NCBI GenBank assembly: GCA_002293475.1
Contig: DBDG01000038.1
Span: 2,716 to 24,900 of the forward strand
Direction: 5' to 3'
DNA: 22,185 nucleotides
Origin: Lachnospiraceae bacterium UBA938
GTDB taxonomy: Bacteria > Bacillota > Clostridia > Lachnospirales > Lachnospiraceae
This document shows, in pieces, positions 1 to 8,443 of this stretch (position 1 is the stretch's first letter; each line of letters begins with the position of its first letter). A program made the position numbers and the translations under genes. A model generated the notes under the pieces. The model saw nothing but the letters and a program-made list of their open reading frames with translations. It made no database searches and was not told where the DNA came from.

Positions 1-57
1 ACATAGTGCGTTTACGCACATAGGTGCGTTTACGCACATAGGTGCGTTTACGCACAT
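1..57. repeat. Tandem repeat, 17-18-bp unit carrying a palindrome, three copies
   Basis: Three consecutive units of ACATAGGTGCGTTTACGC are seen (the first lacks one G), followed by the start of a fourth (ACATAAG). Each unit plus the next two bases contains GTGCGTTTACGCAC, an inverted repeat with 6-bp arms and a TT centre. The array is cut by the window edge, so the true copy number is unknown. It could be a row of protein-binding sites or a repeat behind the preceding gene. Confidence 0.85.
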
Positions 58-90
58 AAGTACAGAGCCGGTAATTACAAGGTTTTGGAT

Positions 91-127
91 AACAGAAAAA
101 GGACCCGTTGAGGGTGCTTTTTCTGTT
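91..127 (+). terminator. Rho-independent terminator upstream of purH
   Basis: A long hairpin has left arm 91-106 (AACAGAAAAAGGACCC), loop GTTGA and right arm 112-127 (GGGTGCTTTTTCTGTT). It pairs over 16 positions with one G-G mismatch. The A-run and T-run inside the arms would let it work in either direction. It probably ends the transcript of the gene left of the window and separates it from purH. Confidence 0.75.
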
Positions 128-203
128 TGTAGGTGTGATTATACCAATATTCTTATACGGTATCAGAGTTTTATAAACAGAGACAGATAAATGGAGGATG
201 GAA

Positions 204-1757
204 ATGAGAGCATTAGTCAGTGTATCGGACAAGACCGGAATTGTGGATTTTTGTAAGGAACTTGCGGGCCTGGGGGTGGAGATTGTCTCGACCGGCGGGA
301 CTTACAGCAAGCTGCGGGAGGAGGGGGTACCGGCTATGGAAGTGTCCGAGCTGACGGGATTTCCGGAATGTCTGGACGGCCGGGTCAAGACGTTGCACCC
401 GGCGGTGCATGCGGGTATCTTGGCCATGCGTGATAATGCCGAACATCAAAGGCAGCTGGCAGAGCTTGCGATTGATGTGATTGATTTCGTAGTGGTCAAT
501 CTCTATCCTTTCAAGGCGACGATTATGAAGGAAGGCGTGACCATGGCAGAAGCGGTCGAGAATATAGATATCGGCGGGCCGACGATGCTGCGGAGCGCGG
601 CTAAGAATTATCAGGATGTGACAGTGGTGACGGATCCGGCTGATTACGGGCTGGTACTTGATGAACTGAAGGAAAACGGCAGGACTTTGCGGGAAACTAG
701 GCTTTACCTGATGCAGAAGGTGTTTGCCCATACCGCCCATTATGATACGATGATTGCGGATTATTTGAAGAAGGAGCGGGGAGACCAAGATTTCGCGGAG
801 ACTTTGACGTTGACCTTTGAGAAGGTGCAGGATATGCGCTATGGGGAGAATCCACAGCAAAAAGCGGCTTTTTACCGGCAGGTGGGGAGACAGAAGGGAT
901 CGCTGGTGGAGGCGGCGCAGTGGAACGGCAAAGAGCTGTCCTTTAATAATATTAATGACACGAACGGGGCGCTGGAACTGCTGAAGGAGTTCAGCGAACC
1001 GACGGTGGTGGCCTGCAAGCATGGCAATCCTTGCGGGGTCGGCAGCGGCTCAGATATTACGGAGGCGTGGAGAAAAGCCTTTGCGGCGGACAAGACATCG
1101 ATATTCGGCGGGATCGTGGTGGCAAACCGTGAGGTTACTCGGGCGATGGCAGAAGAGATGAACAGTATTTTTCTGGAGGTGACGGTAGCGCCTTCCTATG
1201 AAAAAGAAGCGCGGGAGCTGCTTTGTTCCAAGAAGAATATCCGTGTCCTGGAGCTTAAGGATATCCAGATGCCGCAGGATGAAAAGGCGCTGGATATGAA
1301 GAAAGTCAATGGCGGGCTGATTGTGCAGACAATTGACTCCCGGTTGTATGAGGAAGCCGACTGGAAGGTGGTGACAAATGTCCAGCCGACTGTAGCACAG
1401 ATGGCGGATATGGTGTTTGGCATGAAGGTGGTTAAGTATGTCAAATCGAACGGTATAGCCGTGGTGAAAGGCGGTCAGAGCATCGGGATCGGTCCCGGCC
1501 AGGTAAACCGCATCTGGGCGGCCAGGCAAAGCTTTGACCATGCCGCCGAGCTGATCGGTGAGCAGGCGACAGAAGGGGCGATTCTGGCTTCTGATGCTTA
1601 TTTTCCGTTCAGTGATACCGTGGAAGCGGCTCATGAGGCGGGGATTGCCGCAATTATCCAGCCTGGCGGCTCAATCAATGACCAGCTCTCTATCGACAAA
1701 TGTAACGAATACGGTATTGCCATGGTATTTACCGGAATGCGCCATTTCCGGCATTGA
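204..1757 (+). CDS. purH: Bifunctional AICAR transformylase / IMP cyclohydrolase PurH
   Basis: This enzyme carries out the last two steps of purine synthesis: formylation of AICAR with 10-formyl-THF, then closure of FAICAR to IMP. The N-terminal MGS-like cyclohydrolase domain shows ALVSVSDKTGI, STGGT and GRVKTLHP. The C-terminal transformylase domain carries the catalytic KHxNPCG motif (K272, H273), with Gly where Thr is usual. At 517 residues the length is normal. I chose the ATG at 204 over the in-frame ATG at 198 because GGAGG at 193-197 directly touches 198 but sits 6 nt from 204. It is the first gene of a rightward block (gaps of 44, 60 and 50 nt, then a 1-nt overlap) and lacks the usual pur neighbours inside the window. 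No purine riboswitch was seen in the short leader. Confidence 0.97.
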   Translation: MRALVSVSDKTGIVDFCKELAGLGVEIVSTGGTYSKLREEGVPAMEVSELTGFPECLDGRVKTLHPAVHAGILAMRDNAEHQRQLAELAIDVIDFVVVNLYPFKATIMKEGVTMAEAVENIDIGGPTMLRSAAKNYQDVTVVTDPADYGLVLDELKENGRTLRETRLYLMQKVFAHTAHYDTMIADYLKKERGDQDFAETLTLTFEKVQDMRYGENPQQKAAFYRQVGRQKGSLVEAAQWNGKELSFNNINDTNGALELLKEFSEPTVVACKHGNPCGVGSGSDITEAWRKAFAADKTSIFGGIVVANREVTRAMAEEMNSIFLEVTVAPSYEKEARELLCSKKNIRVLELKDIQMPQDEKALDMKKVNGGLIVQTIDSRLYEEADWKVVTNVQPTVAQMADMVFGMKVVKYVKSNGIAVVKGGQSIGIGPGQVNRIWAARQSFDHAAELIGEQATEGAILASDAYFPFSDTVEAAHEAGIAAIIQPGGSINDQLSIDKCNEYGIAMVFTGMRHFRH

Positions 1758-1801
1758 GCATTGGCTAGGGAGCGGCAGTTATAAATAAGGAGGGGTTAGG
1801 A

Positions 1802-2884
1802 GTGGAGTATAATAACGGTATGGAGTATTTTCAGGATGAAAATCGGTGTAAGCTATGTCATAAGAGGTATATTGACCGTTCAGAAAATCCCGACTCGGTT
1901 TTATGCAGCCAGTGTCGGGAAGAGAAGATAAAATTAAAAGTTCCGCCGGCTATTTATGGGGCGGCGGCACTTTTGCTGATCCTAGTAGCTGTGGCGGTCG
2001 TGTTCTTTGTGCCGGTCCTGAACGATTATGCCATCTATGTGGGGGCTGAGCAGAAGGCGGAGGACGGCTATCCGCATGCGGTGCTGATCAGTCTGATGGA
2101 ACTGAATGAAAAGTATCCGGACTCGGAAAAAATAGCGGTCCGCAGCGCGGATATCGGCATGCGCTATGAGTTCTATGACTATGCCAGCTATGCAATCGAA
2201 ACGTACCTTGCGGGCAAGGAGGTCAGCGATAGTGAATATGACCGGATAAGCGGCTATCAGGACCGGCTGGATGTGTATTATCATACGGCTGATAGGATAG
2301 ATTGGCTTGCTGAGAATTATTGGGATGGTGTAGAGGCGGATGATCCTGATTTGGAAAGCCGCTACCGGGGGTTCCGGGATTTAATAGCAGAACTTGCGGA
2401 TTATGAAATGTATGACCAGGGCTTGGCCTGTTATTACGCGGCATCCTATTCGATTGATAACGCGGAACGGTTATATTGGCTGGAAAGATGTTTTGAAGCA
2501 AGCCCGATGAACTATATTGCGGAAACGGAGATAGCCGTTATTTTACGGCGGGACGGGGAGCTGAATAAAGCCCGGGAACTGCTGATGCATGCCTATAATA
2601 TCAATAAGGACGATGCATTGATCCAGCGCGCCTTTGCCACGCTGGAAATGGCAGAAGGCAATCTCGCCAAGGGGCTGGAGCATGCCCAGACGGCCTACGA
2701 ATGGTATCCGGAGGGAAATTACGTGGCAGATACTTATATTGTGGCGCTGTATGTTAACGGCATGACGGATGAGGCCAATAAGATCAAAGAAGAACTGGAA
2801 GCGCAGGATTATTATTTTGATGATGAATTTTATGCCCTCTTGGCCGGAGAGATGGCGCTGTATGATTATTATGTCGGGTATTAG
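1802..2884 (+). CDS. Zinc-ribbon, single-TM, TPR-like membrane protein
   Basis: The N-terminus holds a short zinc ribbon (C16-x2-C19 and C35-x2-C38). A basic linker and one hydrophobic segment (about residues 49-72) follow, then an extracytoplasmic region of about 285 residues rich in Tyr, Ala and acidic residues. Helical pairs such as ELNKARELLMHAYNINKDD and NLAKGLEHAQTAYEWYPEG match the tetratricopeptide pattern. Start is GTG at 1802, 7 nt after AAGGAGGGG; the ATG at 1820 has no such site. This architecture recurs in Clostridia next to the metalloprotease gene that follows, so a shared envelope role is plausible. The exact function is unknown. Confidence 0.85.
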   Translation: MEYNNGMEYFQDENRCKLCHKRYIDRSENPDSVLCSQCREEKIKLKVPPAIYGAAALLLILVAVAVVFFVPVLNDYAIYVGAEQKAEDGYPHAVLISLMELNEKYPDSEKIAVRSADIGMRYEFYDYASYAIETYLAGKEVSDSEYDRISGYQDRLDVYYHTADRIDWLAENYWDGVEADDPDLESRYRGFRDLIAELADYEMYDQGLACYYAASYSIDNAERLYWLERCFEASPMNYIAETEIAVILRRDGELNKARELLMHAYNINKDDALIQRAFATLEMAEGNLAKGLEHAQTAYEWYPEGNYVADTYIVALYVNGMTDEANKIKEELEAQDYYFDDEFYALLAGEMALYDYYVGY

Positions 2885-2944
2885 CGGGTGCGTAGCGTAC
2901 CAATGGGAGTTAATGTGTGAACAAGTGATGACAGGAGGGGCAAG

Positions 2945-3508
2945 ATGTTTTTTATACCAGGACAGCTTATTGGTTTATTAACTTTTCCGGGAGTGATCGT
3001 GCATGAGCTGGCACATCAGATATGCTGCCGGATTTGCAATATTCCCGTTTTTGAGGTAAAATATTTTCAGTTCAGTAACCCTTGCGGTTATGTGATACAT
3101 GAAAAATGTGACAACCCGTGGAAGAATCTACTGACGGCAGCCGGGCCTTTTTTGGTAAATACGGTTCTGGGTATGATCATAACCATGCCGGCATATCTCC
3201 AGCTTTTTGTATTCGGTGATATTGAAAGCACCGTCAGTTCGCCGCTGGGGCTGCTGCAGATATTTTTGCTATGGGTGGGCTTTTCGGTTTTGATGCATGC
3301 GTTTCCCAGTACGGGTGATGCCCGTTCGCTGGTAGCTTCCGTACTGAAGAATCAAGACGTTTCCCTGATAGCGAAGATTATAACGGCACCGATTGTCGGG
3401 TTGATTTATCTGGGCGCGCTGGGGAGCGTGGTCTGGCTTGATCTGGCTTATGCCGTGGCAATTTCGATGTTAGGCCCCTCGCTCTTAGTGAAGATATTTT
3501 ACGGATAA
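2945..3508 (+). CDS. Membrane-embedded zinc metalloprotease (M50/DUF3267-like)
   Basis: This is a 187-residue, strongly hydrophobic protein with about four membrane segments. The zinc motif HELAH (H20, E21, H24) lies inside the first segment. A second conserved element, AAGPFLVN (65-72), and PSTGDARSL, with D125 a possible third zinc ligand, match the site-2-protease/DUF3267 plan in a minimal form. An AGGAGGGG site lies 4 nt before the ATG. The gene follows the zinc-ribbon/TPR gene by 60 nt and precedes glnS by 50 nt, so it is probably co-transcribed. The TPR protein may be a partner or substrate; no substrate can be named from sequence. Confidence 0.85.
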   Translation: MFFIPGQLIGLLTFPGVIVHELAHQICCRICNIPVFEVKYFQFSNPCGYVIHEKCDNPWKNLLTAAGPFLVNTVLGMIITMPAYLQLFVFGDIESTVSSPLGLLQIFLLWVGFSVLMHAFPSTGDARSLVASVLKNQDVSLIAKIITAPIVGLIYLGALGSVVWLDLAYAVAISMLGPSLLVKIFYG

Positions 3509-3558
3509 GTCAGTAACAGTAATGCTGCCGTGTTGGCAAATAGTAAGGAGAAGGTTTT

Positions 3559-5244
3559 ATGCAGGACAATGTAATATCTAGACATTTTATCGAGCAGATC
3601 ATTGACAAGGACTTGGCGGAGGGTACCTGTAAGACGGTTAAGACGCGGTTCCCGCCTGAGCCGAACGGGTATCTGCATATCGGGCATGCGAAAAGCATCT
3701 TGCTTAATTACGGCTTGGCGAAGGAATATGGCGGTCAGTTCAACATGCGGTTTGACGACACCAATCCGACTAAGGAAAAAGTCGAATTCGTCGAGTCGAT
3801 CTTGGCGGATATCCGTTGGCTGGGGGCAGACTGGGAAGACCGGCTGTTTTTTGCCTCGGATTATTTTGCGCCGATGTATGAGGGGGCCGTGAAGCTGATT
3901 CGGAAGGGAAAAGCCTATGTGTCTGACCTGACGGCCGAAGAAATGCGGGAATACCGGGGAACCCTGACCGAACCGGGGCGGGACGACCCCGACCGTGAGC
4001 GCAGTATCGAAGAGAACCTGCGGCTGTTCGCGGATATGAAGGACGGGCGGTATCAGGACGGGGAAAAGGTGCTGCGGGCGAAGATCGACATGGCATCGCC
4101 GAATATCAATATGCGCGATCCGGTCCTTTACCGGGTGGCTCATATGACTCATCATAATACGGGCGACCAATGGTGCATCTATCCGATGTATGACTATGCC
4201 CATCCGATTGAAGATGCCATTGAAGGGATCACCCATTCTATCTGTACGCTGGAGTTTGAAGATCATCGGCCGCTCTATGACTGGGTGGTCAGGGAGCTGG
4301 AGTACGACCCGGCGCCGAAGCAGATCGAGTTTGCCAAGCTGTACCTTACCAATGTGGTTACCGGCAAGCGCTATATTAAGAAAATGGTGGAAGAAGGCAT
4401 CGTGGACGGCTGGGACGATCCCCGTCTGGTATCCATAGCGGCGTTGAGACGCCGGGGCTTTACCCCCGAATCTATCAAGAATTTTGTCGATCTATGCGGG
4501 GTATCAAAGAGTAATTCCTCGGTAGATTATGCCATGCTGGAATATTGTATCCGGGAAGACTTAAAGCTTAAGCGTCCGCGCATGATGGCAGTGCTGGATC
4601 CGGTCAAGCTGGTGATTGATAATTATCCGGAAGGGCAGACCGAGTGGATGACGGTCTCTAACAATCTGGAAAATGAAGAGCTAGGAACTAGGGAAGTGGC
4701 TTTTGGCCGGGAACTGTATATTGAGCGCGATGATTTTATGGAAGAGCCCCCCAAGAAATATTTCCGTCTGTTTCCGGGGAACGAGGTGCGGCTGATGAAC
4801 GCTTATTTTGTTACCTGCACCGGCTGCGTGAAGGACGAAAGCGGTAAAGTGACGGAGGTTCACTGCACCTATGATCCGGCGACCAGAAGCGGCTCGGGCT
4901 TTGCCGAACGGAAGGTCAAAGGCACGATCCATTGGGTTCCGGTGCAAGGGGCCGTGAAGGCGGAAGTCAGATTATATGAGAATATTATTGACGAGAAAAA
5001 GGGCGTTTATAACGAGGACGGGAGCCTGAACCTGAATCCGGACTCTTTAAAGATATTAAAAGAATGTTGTCTGGAGCCGGCCTTGGCCGCGGTTTCCCCA
5101 TATGAGAGCTTTCAGTTCGTGCGGCAGGGCTTCTTCTGTGTGGATGCCAAAGACAGCAAGGAGGGGGCACCGGTATTTAACCGGATCGTGTCTTTAAAGA
5201 GCTCCTTTAAGATCATGCCAAAAGAAGAAGGAGGAGACCGCTGA
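3559..5244 (+). CDS. glnS: Glutaminyl-tRNA synthetase
   Basis: A class I synthetase that charges tRNA-Gln with glutamine. The signature PPEPNGYLHIGHAKS (32-46) carries the HIGH motif. FDDTNP, the GWDDPRL loop and LRRRGFTPESI follow in GlnRS order, and the C-terminal anticodon-binding beta barrel is complete. At 561 residues the length is usual. The position of the KMSKS loop, just before GWDDPR, reads VVTGKRYI (266-273), where E. coli GlnRS has VMSKRKL. It is fourth in the purH block and its TGA overlaps the ATG of the DUF2225 gene. No T-box leader fits in the 50-nt gap. Its presence implies that tRNA-Gln is charged directly, at least in part, rather than only by GatCAB amidation. Confidence 0.97.
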   Translation: MQDNVISRHFIEQIIDKDLAEGTCKTVKTRFPPEPNGYLHIGHAKSILLNYGLAKEYGGQFNMRFDDTNPTKEKVEFVESILADIRWLGADWEDRLFFASDYFAPMYEGAVKLIRKGKAYVSDLTAEEMREYRGTLTEPGRDDPDRERSIEENLRLFADMKDGRYQDGEKVLRAKIDMASPNINMRDPVLYRVAHMTHHNTGDQWCIYPMYDYAHPIEDAIEGITHSICTLEFEDHRPLYDWVVRELEYDPAPKQIEFAKLYLTNVVTGKRYIKKMVEEGIVDGWDDPRLVSIAALRRRGFTPESIKNFVDLCGVSKSNSSVDYAMLEYCIREDLKLKRPRMMAVLDPVKLVIDNYPEGQTEWMTVSNNLENEELGTREVAFGRELYIERDDFMEEPPKKYFRLFPGNEVRLMNAYFVTCTGCVKDESGKVTEVHCTYDPATRSGSGFAERKVKGTIHWVPVQGAVKAEVRLYENIIDEKKGVYNEDGSLNLNPDSLKILKECCLEPALAAVSPYESFQFVRQGFFCVDAKDSKEGAPVFNRIVSLKSSFKIMPKEEGGDR

Positions 5245-6107
5245 TGGTCGGGTTGTTTTCAAGAATAGGCAAATATGGGCTGGATATTTTGAAAGAGGTG
5301 AAAGTATATGACGGCCCAAACGGGTCAAAAGAAGAAAACGCGGAAGAAGCCGGAACCGAGAAAGCGGCTCCTAAGTATATTGAAGATGATTTTTTATTTG
5401 ACAAAACGCATGTATGTCCGTCCTGTGACCACAAGTTCGGCGAGAGGACGGTCCGTACCGGCAAGGCGAGGCTCATCGGAACAGACCCCGATCTGCGTCC
5501 TCGGTATGAGCAGCTGGACGTCGGCAAATACGACGTGGTTTCCTGTCCTAAGTGCGGCTATACGGCATTGAGCCGGTATTTCGGGATGTTAGCGTCTAGC
5601 CAGAGCAAGCTGATCAAAGAGTCAATATCAAAGTTCTTTGTCCCGCAGCCGGAAAGGCCGAACGTTTATTCTTATGATCTGGCTTTTGAACGCTATCAGC
5701 TTAGCTTGGTCAACGCGGTCATCAAACGGGCTAAAGACAGCGAAAAAGCATATATCTGCCTGAAGACCGCGTGGCTGCTCCGTGGCATGGCGGAAAACTT
5801 GGATAATACCCAGGCTGATTACGAGCGGGAATATGAGGAGATCAAGGAGCAGGAACAGGAATATCTGCAGAGCGCTTACAAAGGATTTCTCTCGGCAAGG
5901 ACGGCTGAAGGCTACCCTATGTGTGGCATGGATGAAAGCACGCTTGATTATCTGCTTTCTTCCATGGCGATCAGTTTAAAGCAGTTTGACGTGGCTGCTA
6001 AGCTGATCGGCGCGATCCTCACTTCCAGTTCCGCCAATAACCGGATCAAGGATAAGGCAAGGGATTTGAAAGAGATCGTCTTAAAAGAACTGAAAAACGG
6101 CCGCTAG
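5244..6107 (+). CDS. DUF2225 family zinc-ribbon protein
   Basis: 287 residues. The N-terminal half has two CxxC knuckles (CPSCDHKF and CPKCGYTALSRYF) separated by a conserved stretch containing DLRPRYEQLD, the DUF2225 hallmark. The rest is helical with TPR-like character (about residues 140-280). The ATG overlaps the glnS stop (TGATG), so translation is coupled, and GGAGGAGA inside the end of glnS serves as ribosome-binding site. No signal peptide is seen, so it is probably cytosolic. DUF2225 proteins are widespread in Firmicutes and have no firmly assigned role. It is the last gene of the block and is followed by a terminator. Confidence 0.9.
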   Translation: MVGLFSRIGKYGLDILKEVKVYDGPNGSKEENAEEAGTEKAAPKYIEDDFLFDKTHVCPSCDHKFGERTVRTGKARLIGTDPDLRPRYEQLDVGKYDVVSCPKCGYTALSRYFGMLASSQSKLIKESISKFFVPQPERPNVYSYDLAFERYQLSLVNAVIKRAKDSEKAYICLKTAWLLRGMAENLDNTQADYEREYEEIKEQEQEYLQSAYKGFLSARTAEGYPMCGMDESTLDYLLSSMAISLKQFDVAAKLIGAILTSSSANNRIKDKARDLKEIVLKELKNGR

Positions 6108-6142
6108 GGATGAAGCATAAACTTAAGCGGCAAAATAAGGCC

Positions 6143-6174
6143 ACGGCGGTACCCCAAAGGATACCGCCGTTTTG
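6143..6174. terminator. Bidirectional terminator between convergent genes
   Basis: A perfect 9-bp stem ACGGCGGTA/TACCGCCGT with a 10-nt loop is followed by TTTT on the plus strand and by a T-rich stretch (CCTTATTTTG) on the minus strand. It serves the DUF2225 gene and the leftward gene ending at 6186. Confidence 0.85.
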
Positions 6175-6185
6175 ATTAAGAAAAA

Positions 6186-6701
6186 TTATTGGTTGTCTTC
6201 TTCATTAAAGAATTCTTCGACTTTAACGGCACCTTTCACAACGGCGTCGCCGGCTTCCTGCTTGACTGTCTCGGCGGTATCTTTCAGTTCCTCGAAGGCC
6301 TCTGAGGCATCCTCCTTGACTTCATCTGCGGCCTCGGCGGCAGCGTGTTTGGTTAGATCCACAAATTCCTTGGAGCCGTTGACGGCACTTTCGGCAACGG
6401 CTTTGACGGTATCTTTGACTTGATGATAAGAATCGGTGATCACCTCTTTGGCTTTGTGTAAAGCTCCGGAGGCAAAGGATTCTGCCTTATTGAGATTTAA
6501 GGATACATAAGAACGCTTAGAGGGAGGTTCATCATCATCAAGATCATCACTGAAATCATCGAAATCCTCATCCTCGTCATCGCACGCGGAAGAGTCATTT
6601 ACATCAGCGGCTTTTTTCTTCTGCAGATAATAATATACGCCTGCGGCAGTGGCGGCGGTCGCCATGGACAAGAACATGAATTTGCCAAATTTATTCGCCA
6701 T
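6186..6701 (-). CDS. YtxH-like membrane-anchored amphipathic protein
   Basis: 171 residues. A hydrophobic N-terminal anchor (about residues 8-26, ending YYYLQKKK) is followed by a very acidic stretch (about 41-60, mostly Asp/Glu). Then comes a long amphipathic helix rich in Ala, Lys, Glu and Val (about 75-165). This is the plan of YtxH-type and LEA-like stress proteins, and no enzyme motif is visible. The start is well supported by AAAGGAG a few bases upstream. It stands alone, divergent from the TetR gene and sharing a terminator with the purH block. Low complexity makes family assignment uncertain. Confidence 0.8.
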   Translation of the reverse strand: MANKFGKFMFLSMATAATAAGVYYYLQKKKAADVNDSSACDDEDEDFDDFSDDLDDDEPPSKRSYVSLNLNKAESFASGALHKAKEVITDSYHQVKDTVKAVAESAVNGSKEFVDLTKHAAAEAADEVKEDASEAFEELKDTAETVKQEAGDAVVKGAVKVEEFFNEEDNQ

Positions 6702-6907
6702 ACAAGTACTCCTTTCAATTCATTTATTATTATATTATGCTATCTTTATCTTAATACTATTTAAAAGAAAAGAAAAGGGAATATGTATAAAAATTCCATA
6801 AATTTTTTGTCGAAATCTTCCTGAAATTTAGAAAAAATAAAGCGGAAAAGTGGATATACAAGATGTAGTACCTCAAAAAAATTTGCTTACTAGTTTGTCC
6901 GATAGCC

Positions 6908-6936
6908 TTGAATGTAAATTATATATATGGTATATT
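6908..6936 (+). promoter_or_regulatory. Sigma-A-type promoter of the TetR gene
   Basis: TTGAAT, 17-bp spacer, TATATT. The predicted start lies near 6943, giving a leader of about 65 nt before the ATG at 7010. Confidence 0.6.
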
Positions 6937-6947
6937 AAAACTCGACC

Positions 6948-6971
6948 GAAAAAGTCAACATGGACGATTTT
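6948..6971. promoter_or_regulatory. Possible operator (imperfect dyad) at the TetR transcription start
   Basis: AAAAGTC and GACGATTTT form an imperfect inverted repeat around CAACATG, just after the predicted start. The position suits autorepression by the TetR protein, but the arms are not perfect and no second copy was found. Confidence 0.3.
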
Positions 6972-7009
6972 GTTTGCAGGGGGCAGAGAATTTAAAGGCA
7001 GGCTGAACT

Positions 7010-7612
7010 ATGAATGATAAGTTTTTTGACTTGAAAAAAGAAAAGCAGGACAGAATGATCAATGCGTCCCTGAAGATATTTGCCTTGAACGGATATCAGC
7101 ATGCCAGTACTGACGACATCGTGAAAGAAGCGGGCATCAGCAAAGGCCTGCTGTTTCATTATTTTATAAGCAAATTAGGTTTATACAGCTTCTTGGCGGA
7201 TTACTGTGTCCGCTATATGATCCTAGAGATTTCTACCAGCGTAGACAGAAGGGAAACCGACTATTTTACGCTGCTTAACGAAATGGAAGCGGCTAAGCTT
7301 AAGGCATCGAAGAACTATCCCTATATGCAGCAGTTTCTAAACAGCATCTACGAGGAAGAAGAGGCGGAGGCGCTGGAAGCAACGAAAGAACAGCGGGATA
7401 GCCTGACCGGAACCTACCGGAAGCAGATGGACCGTGCCGATACTTCCCGGTTTCGGCCGGAGGCGGATGTCAACCGGATCGGCAGGATGATCCATATTAC
7501 GCTGTCGGGCCTGATGAGTGAGAGCATCCGACGCGGATCCTATCAGCCGGAGCTTTTTTATACGGAAGCCAAGCAGTACCTAGGGATGATCAATACTATT
7601 TCTTATAAATGA
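7010..7612 (+). CDS. TetR/AcrR family transcriptional regulator
   Basis: 200 residues. The N-terminal helix-turn-helix is canonical: RMINASLKIFALNGYQHAST (helices 1-2), DDIVKEAGISKGLLFHYF (recognition helix) and a following K-x-x-LY at about 53-57. The C-terminal ligand domain is helical and gives no clear hint of its ligand. AAAGGCAGG lies 7 nt before the ATG. The usual transporter or oxidoreductase target is absent next to it: the neighbours are a divergent YtxH-like gene and the convergent DUF6062 gene, which ends 10 nt away. It may therefore regulate itself, the YtxH-like gene, or a distant target. Confidence 0.92.
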   Translation: MNDKFFDLKKEKQDRMINASLKIFALNGYQHASTDDIVKEAGISKGLLFHYFISKLGLYSFLADYCVRYMILEISTSVDRRETDYFTLLNEMEAAKLKASKNYPYMQQFLNSIYEEEEAEALEATKEQRDSLTGTYRKQMDRADTSRFRPEADVNRIGRMIHITLSGLMSESIRRGSYQPELFYTEAKQYLGMINTISYK

Positions 7613-7622
7613 CTTGCCGCTG

Positions 7623-8384
7623 TTATTTTTCTGTTTTATAGATCGGATCGGCGGGGTAACCGCCTTTTAGTTTCTGCATACCGCGCTGGATGGCATCCCG
7701 GGAATTTTTCCAGTCGGCATTTTGATTGCGGTAGTCGAATTTCTCCACTAGCCATGAGACATCATCGTATATCCGCGCCATATTTTCGTTCATCAGGGTA
7801 AACAGTTCCTGATAGAACTGGTTTTTTTCTTTGTCCGGCAGTTTCTGGTCGGAAGCTTCCATCAGATCGCCGAAATGTTTCAGGCAGAAGCCCTTTGAGT
7901 GTTTGATCTTATCCCGGAACCCGGCATCATTTTTGTACATTACGAAAAAGGTATCTAGGTATCGCTCATAGGTTTCGGCGAAACTCCGGCATATGTAACA
8001 TGATTTTTCTTTTGCTTCGGCCCAGATCCCGACCGGATTGGACAGTTCGGAGGTTTTCCTTAACTTGGTTTTAAAGGTGGTCTTGGCCGGAGTGAAATTT
8101 TGGAACTGCTCCCGCATTTCCTTGATAAGGCGCTGATAATGGGTTTTGAGGATCCATGCGTTACCTAGGGTATTGCCGTAATCATACATTTTCTTCAAAT
8201 GGACGCGGCAGAAGCCTTCTTGATCGGTTATTTCCCGGATATCGCTTTCCATATAGGAGGATCCGCTTCCTAGGATAAAATCCAGCAGGTCTTGCTCGAC
8301 CTTTCGTTCGATAAAGCAGAAAGGACATTCGCCGTCGGCATTGACGGCATCGTTTAAGGGGATGGTGTACAGTTTTTCACGCAT
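7623..8384 (-). CDS. DUF6062 family protein with duplicated CxxC/CxxH modules
   Basis: 253 residues, soluble and charged, with no signal peptide. Two similar modules are visible. C20-x2-C23 followed by GFCRVH (C59, H62), and C129-x2-C132 followed by GFCLKH (C167, H170), have nearly the same spacing (36 and 35 residues from the second to the third Cys). Each would make a Cys3His metal site. The family occurs in Clostridia and has no known function; possible metals are zinc or an iron-sulfur cluster. The start has GGAG upstream (ACAGGAGAGCTAC-ATG). It has its own promoter with a palindrome in the spacer and converges on the TetR gene. Confidence 0.85.
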   Translation of the reverse strand: MREKLYTIPLNDAVNADGECPFCFIERKVEQDLLDFILGSGSSYMESDIREITDQEGFCRVHLKKMYDYGNTLGNAWILKTHYQRLIKEMREQFQNFTPAKTTFKTKLRKTSELSNPVGIWAEAKEKSCYICRSFAETYERYLDTFFVMYKNDAGFRDKIKHSKGFCLKHFGDLMEASDQKLPDKEKNQFYQELFTLMNENMARIYDDVSWLVEKFDYRNQNADWKNSRDAIQRGMQKLKGGYPADPIYKTEK

Positions 8385-8443
8385 GTAGCTCTCCTGTCAA
8401 TGTTTGGTCATGATTTACAGATATTATTACTTATTATTACTTT

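Larger units (their letters stand above)
6702..7009. other. Divergent intergenic region of 308 bp
   Basis: AT-rich gap between the leftward YtxH-like gene and the TetR gene. It contains the TetR promoter at 6908-6936 and an imperfect dyad near 6948-6971. On the minus strand a TATAAT lies near 6730, but I could not find a convincing -35 for it. No further ORF was seen. Confidence 0.6.

Noticed and set aside
1..57. CRISPR array
   Set aside because: Units are contiguous and 17-18 bp with no spacers, and no cas gene is present.
213..1022. Long leftward ORFs inside purH
   Set aside because: Antisense shadows of an intact conserved gene, with no family resemblance.
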